Shown here piece by piece: positions 62,622 through 64,000 of a stretch of DNA of 64,000 bases (the stretch's first letter is position 1; the number at the start of each line of letters is the position of its first letter). Below the pieces are notes generated by a model. It was given only the letters and a program-made list of their open reading frames with translations. It made no database searches and had not been told where the DNA came from. The position numbers and the translations under genes are program-made. This DNA comes from Pseudomonas sp. MYb327. GTDB lineage: Bacteria > Pseudomonadota > Gammaproteobacteria > Pseudomonadales > Pseudomonadaceae. The stretch lies in the NCBI RefSeq assembly GCF_040438925.1, contig NZ_CP159258.1:3362001-3426000 (forward strand), given 5' to 3'.

Positions 62622-63479
62622 CTAATCAATTAAGTTGATCAGCGTGTTAGCTTGAGTGGAAAGAGTTGTGTGCACACGCTGCAATATCCCTGGTGGACAG
62701 TCATATTCTTCTTGGGCGAATCGCGGCAATAGCAACGGATGGGCTGCCGCCACGCACCATAGCATCGTGACGCTGAAGGTATCCATTTCATGGAACCAAT
62801 TCATTTTTGCAAGCGTAGCCCACAGTGCCTCCTGCCCCTCCAAGGCAATGAAAAAGGAATGGGGATCCTGCGGCCAGTGATCTACTGCGCCTAATTCGCC
62901 AAGCAAATAGAGCGCATTCAAGTGTCGATGGAGTTCTGAGCAACAGGCGCAGAAGGGTACCGTCAGACATACGAGTTCCACGTAGCAGGCAAAGTTCTTT
63001 TGCAGCCATAACCGGTGGAAGAGATATTGCGTCGAGCGTGTGCGCAGCAGTGCAACCAGGAAAGCCAATCGTCTCCAGTCGGGACAACCGCACAGGGTCT
63101 CCATCACCTTATTACTGAACGGAAGCAGCGGAGCGTCATTGATGCGAACGCGGCGAATGAACCCTATGGCCAAATCAGCCGCGTTACCCTCCCAGTCGAG
63201 CACGGTCCACAGCGGATCATCCAGAACTTGTGCCAAGAGGGGAAAATCTTCGATCAATTCAGAAGCGCACGGCTCGCGTGGCCACGCCCCCCTTAACAGG
63301 CCGAACCACTTCGCATTGGGTTTGGACCGCTTGGGCGTGTACGGATGACGTGTCAGCCACCAGTGATCGCACCATAGTGCAAAATCGTTTCTCGATTGGA
63401 ATCCACCTCTGAAAAGAAGGGAATAGCCAAAAACTATCGTTCGAAATTTATGAATTGCGGGATGACGCAAATAGTCCAT
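62622..63479 (-). CDS. Hypothetical protein
   Basis: 285-aa protein not recognised. It is rich in Trp, Cys, His and Leu (for example WCDHWWLTRHPYTPKR and VPFCACCSELHRHLN), with no membrane segment, signal peptide or repeat that I can see. It is convergent with the KfrA-like gene and may be island cargo. Confidence 0.6.
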   Translation of the reverse strand: MDYLRHPAIHKFRTIVFGYSLLFRGGFQSRNDFALWCDHWWLTRHPYTPKRSKPNAKWFGLLRGAWPREPCASELIEDFPLLAQVLDDPLWTVLDWEGNAADLAIGFIRRVRINDAPLLPFSNKVMETLCGCPDWRRLAFLVALLRTRSTQYLFHRLWLQKNFACYVELVCLTVPFCACCSELHRHLNALYLLGELGAVDHWPQDPHSFFIALEGQEALWATLAKMNWFHEMDTFSVTMLWCVAAAHPLLLPRFAQEEYDCPPGILQRVHTTLSTQANTLINLID

Positions 63480-63900
63480 CGCTGCCTCCAGCCGTGCCTC
63501 AGAAAAAAGACGAGATCAGCGGCAAAACGGGAGCTAGAAATCATTTCCCCCTAAATACAGTAAGACTTTTGCAAGCATTGGGAATTTTTTCAAGATACTT
63601 AGCATGATTCTAGAGCGCTCTTGAGATTTTTTTAAGGGTTCAAAGCAAAGCCACAAAAAAATTAAAACAAGCTCAATATATTGAACACGCTGCGGCATTA
63701 AGTAGGTAATTACTACATCGAAGCAATCCTATAGCCATTCGCTCTACTTCTGTTCAGGGGTAGAGGGAAAACCTGTATATCGAGCGAGCCAGCACCTCTT
63801 GGTGGAGAGGCTCCTCGTGCATATCAGAGAGATATTGCATCGGACCGACCCTGCTCAACGTCCGTGTTCGCTTTGCCCCTACCAACACTGTGCAATCTGT
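63480..63900. other. AT-rich gene-free stretch
   Basis: About 420 bp with A/T-rich segments around 63540-63720. No frame with convincing start and composition was found. Confidence 0.4.
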
Positions 63901-64000
63901 TCAAAAAGTGGTTGAAACTCTGTCCGCAACGGCACCATTAAGGTATGGCAGCTCCTGATGAAGCCCGCCCCCCATTAAAGCTATTCCGTGTTCCTCATGC
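63901..64000 (-). CDS. Possible gene end running off the right edge
   Basis: The minus strand is open from the window edge to a TGA at 63901, reading ALMGGGLHQELPYLNGAV and ending RVSTTF. Composition is protein-like but only 32 codons are visible. Not recognised. Confidence 0.3.
   Translation of the reverse strand, partial: HEEHGIALMGGGLHQELPYLNGAVADRVSTTF

Noticed and set aside
63740-63932. Plus-strand frame ending CPYQHCAICSKSG
   Set aside because: Two CxxC-like pairs caught the eye, but there is no good start codon or ribosome site and it overlaps the end of an open minus-strand frame.
1-64000. CRISPR array, tRNA or rRNA genes
   Set aside because: No regularly spaced repeats, cloverleaf sequences or rRNA-like stretches were recognised on reading; a dedicated scan was not possible.

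Overview
The window looks like a chromosomal segment of a Pseudomonas-type gammaproteobacterium: GC-rich codon use, an intact glcDEFGB block, Pseudomonas-style EtfBA and dense operons with ATGA overlaps. No rRNA, tRNA or CRISPR array was seen.

About 1-52,000 is one large catabolic island for CoA-activated acids, interrupted once. It encodes two acyl-CoA ligases, three stand-alone acyl-CoA dehydrogenase-family proteins, two crotonase-type and five MaoC-type hydratases (three of the MaoC proteins lack the catalytic His), eight SDR dehydrogenases, three thiolase-fold enzymes (two without catalytic cysteines, resembling Ltp2-type retro-aldolases), a DUF35 protein, a CaiB/BaiF CoA-transferase, two thioesterases, two amidohydrolase-2 proteins, an epoxide hydrolase, two other alpha/beta hydrolases, a rubredoxin with its flavoprotein reductase, a dedicated EtfBA, an aldo/keto reductase, two MFS transporters, a chemoreceptor, a periplasmic Cache protein, and MarR and TetR regulators. 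The content resembles side-chain beta-oxidation plus retro-aldol cleavage of branched or alicyclic (terpenoid- or steroid-like) carboxylates. The real substrate cannot be read from the sequence, and no ring-cleaving dioxygenase, ketosteroid enzyme or monooxygenase lies in the window.

The island is tied together by a 19-bp palindrome, AACTGACATAATGTCAGTT, found in 13 copies (13-19 matches of 19) in nearly every promoter region from 447 to 51,732. The perfect copy lies between the TetR gene (41,290-42,036) and a divergent SDR operon, so this TetR protein is the best candidate regulator. The 21,571-14,429 operon (MarR, APH-type kinase, ACAD, three SDRs, ligase) lacks the palindrome and resembles the levulinate/4-hydroxyacyl-CoA (Lva/ACAD10-11) module.

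At 24,193-27,004 a more AT-rich pair, an OLD-type ATPase/TOPRIM nuclease followed by a UvrD-like helicase, has Gabija defence architecture and splits the island. From 51,795 to 58,934 a stand-alone aconitase-B N-terminal domain gene, a MaoC gene and glcDEFGB form one tight plus-strand operon behind the last operator, so glycolate/glyoxylate oxidation and malate synthase appear to be wired into the catabolic regulon. From 59,193 to the right edge lies a mobile-element-like region: BPSL0761-type small protein, integrase remnant, intact tyrosine recombinase, KfrA-like protein and unknown genes.
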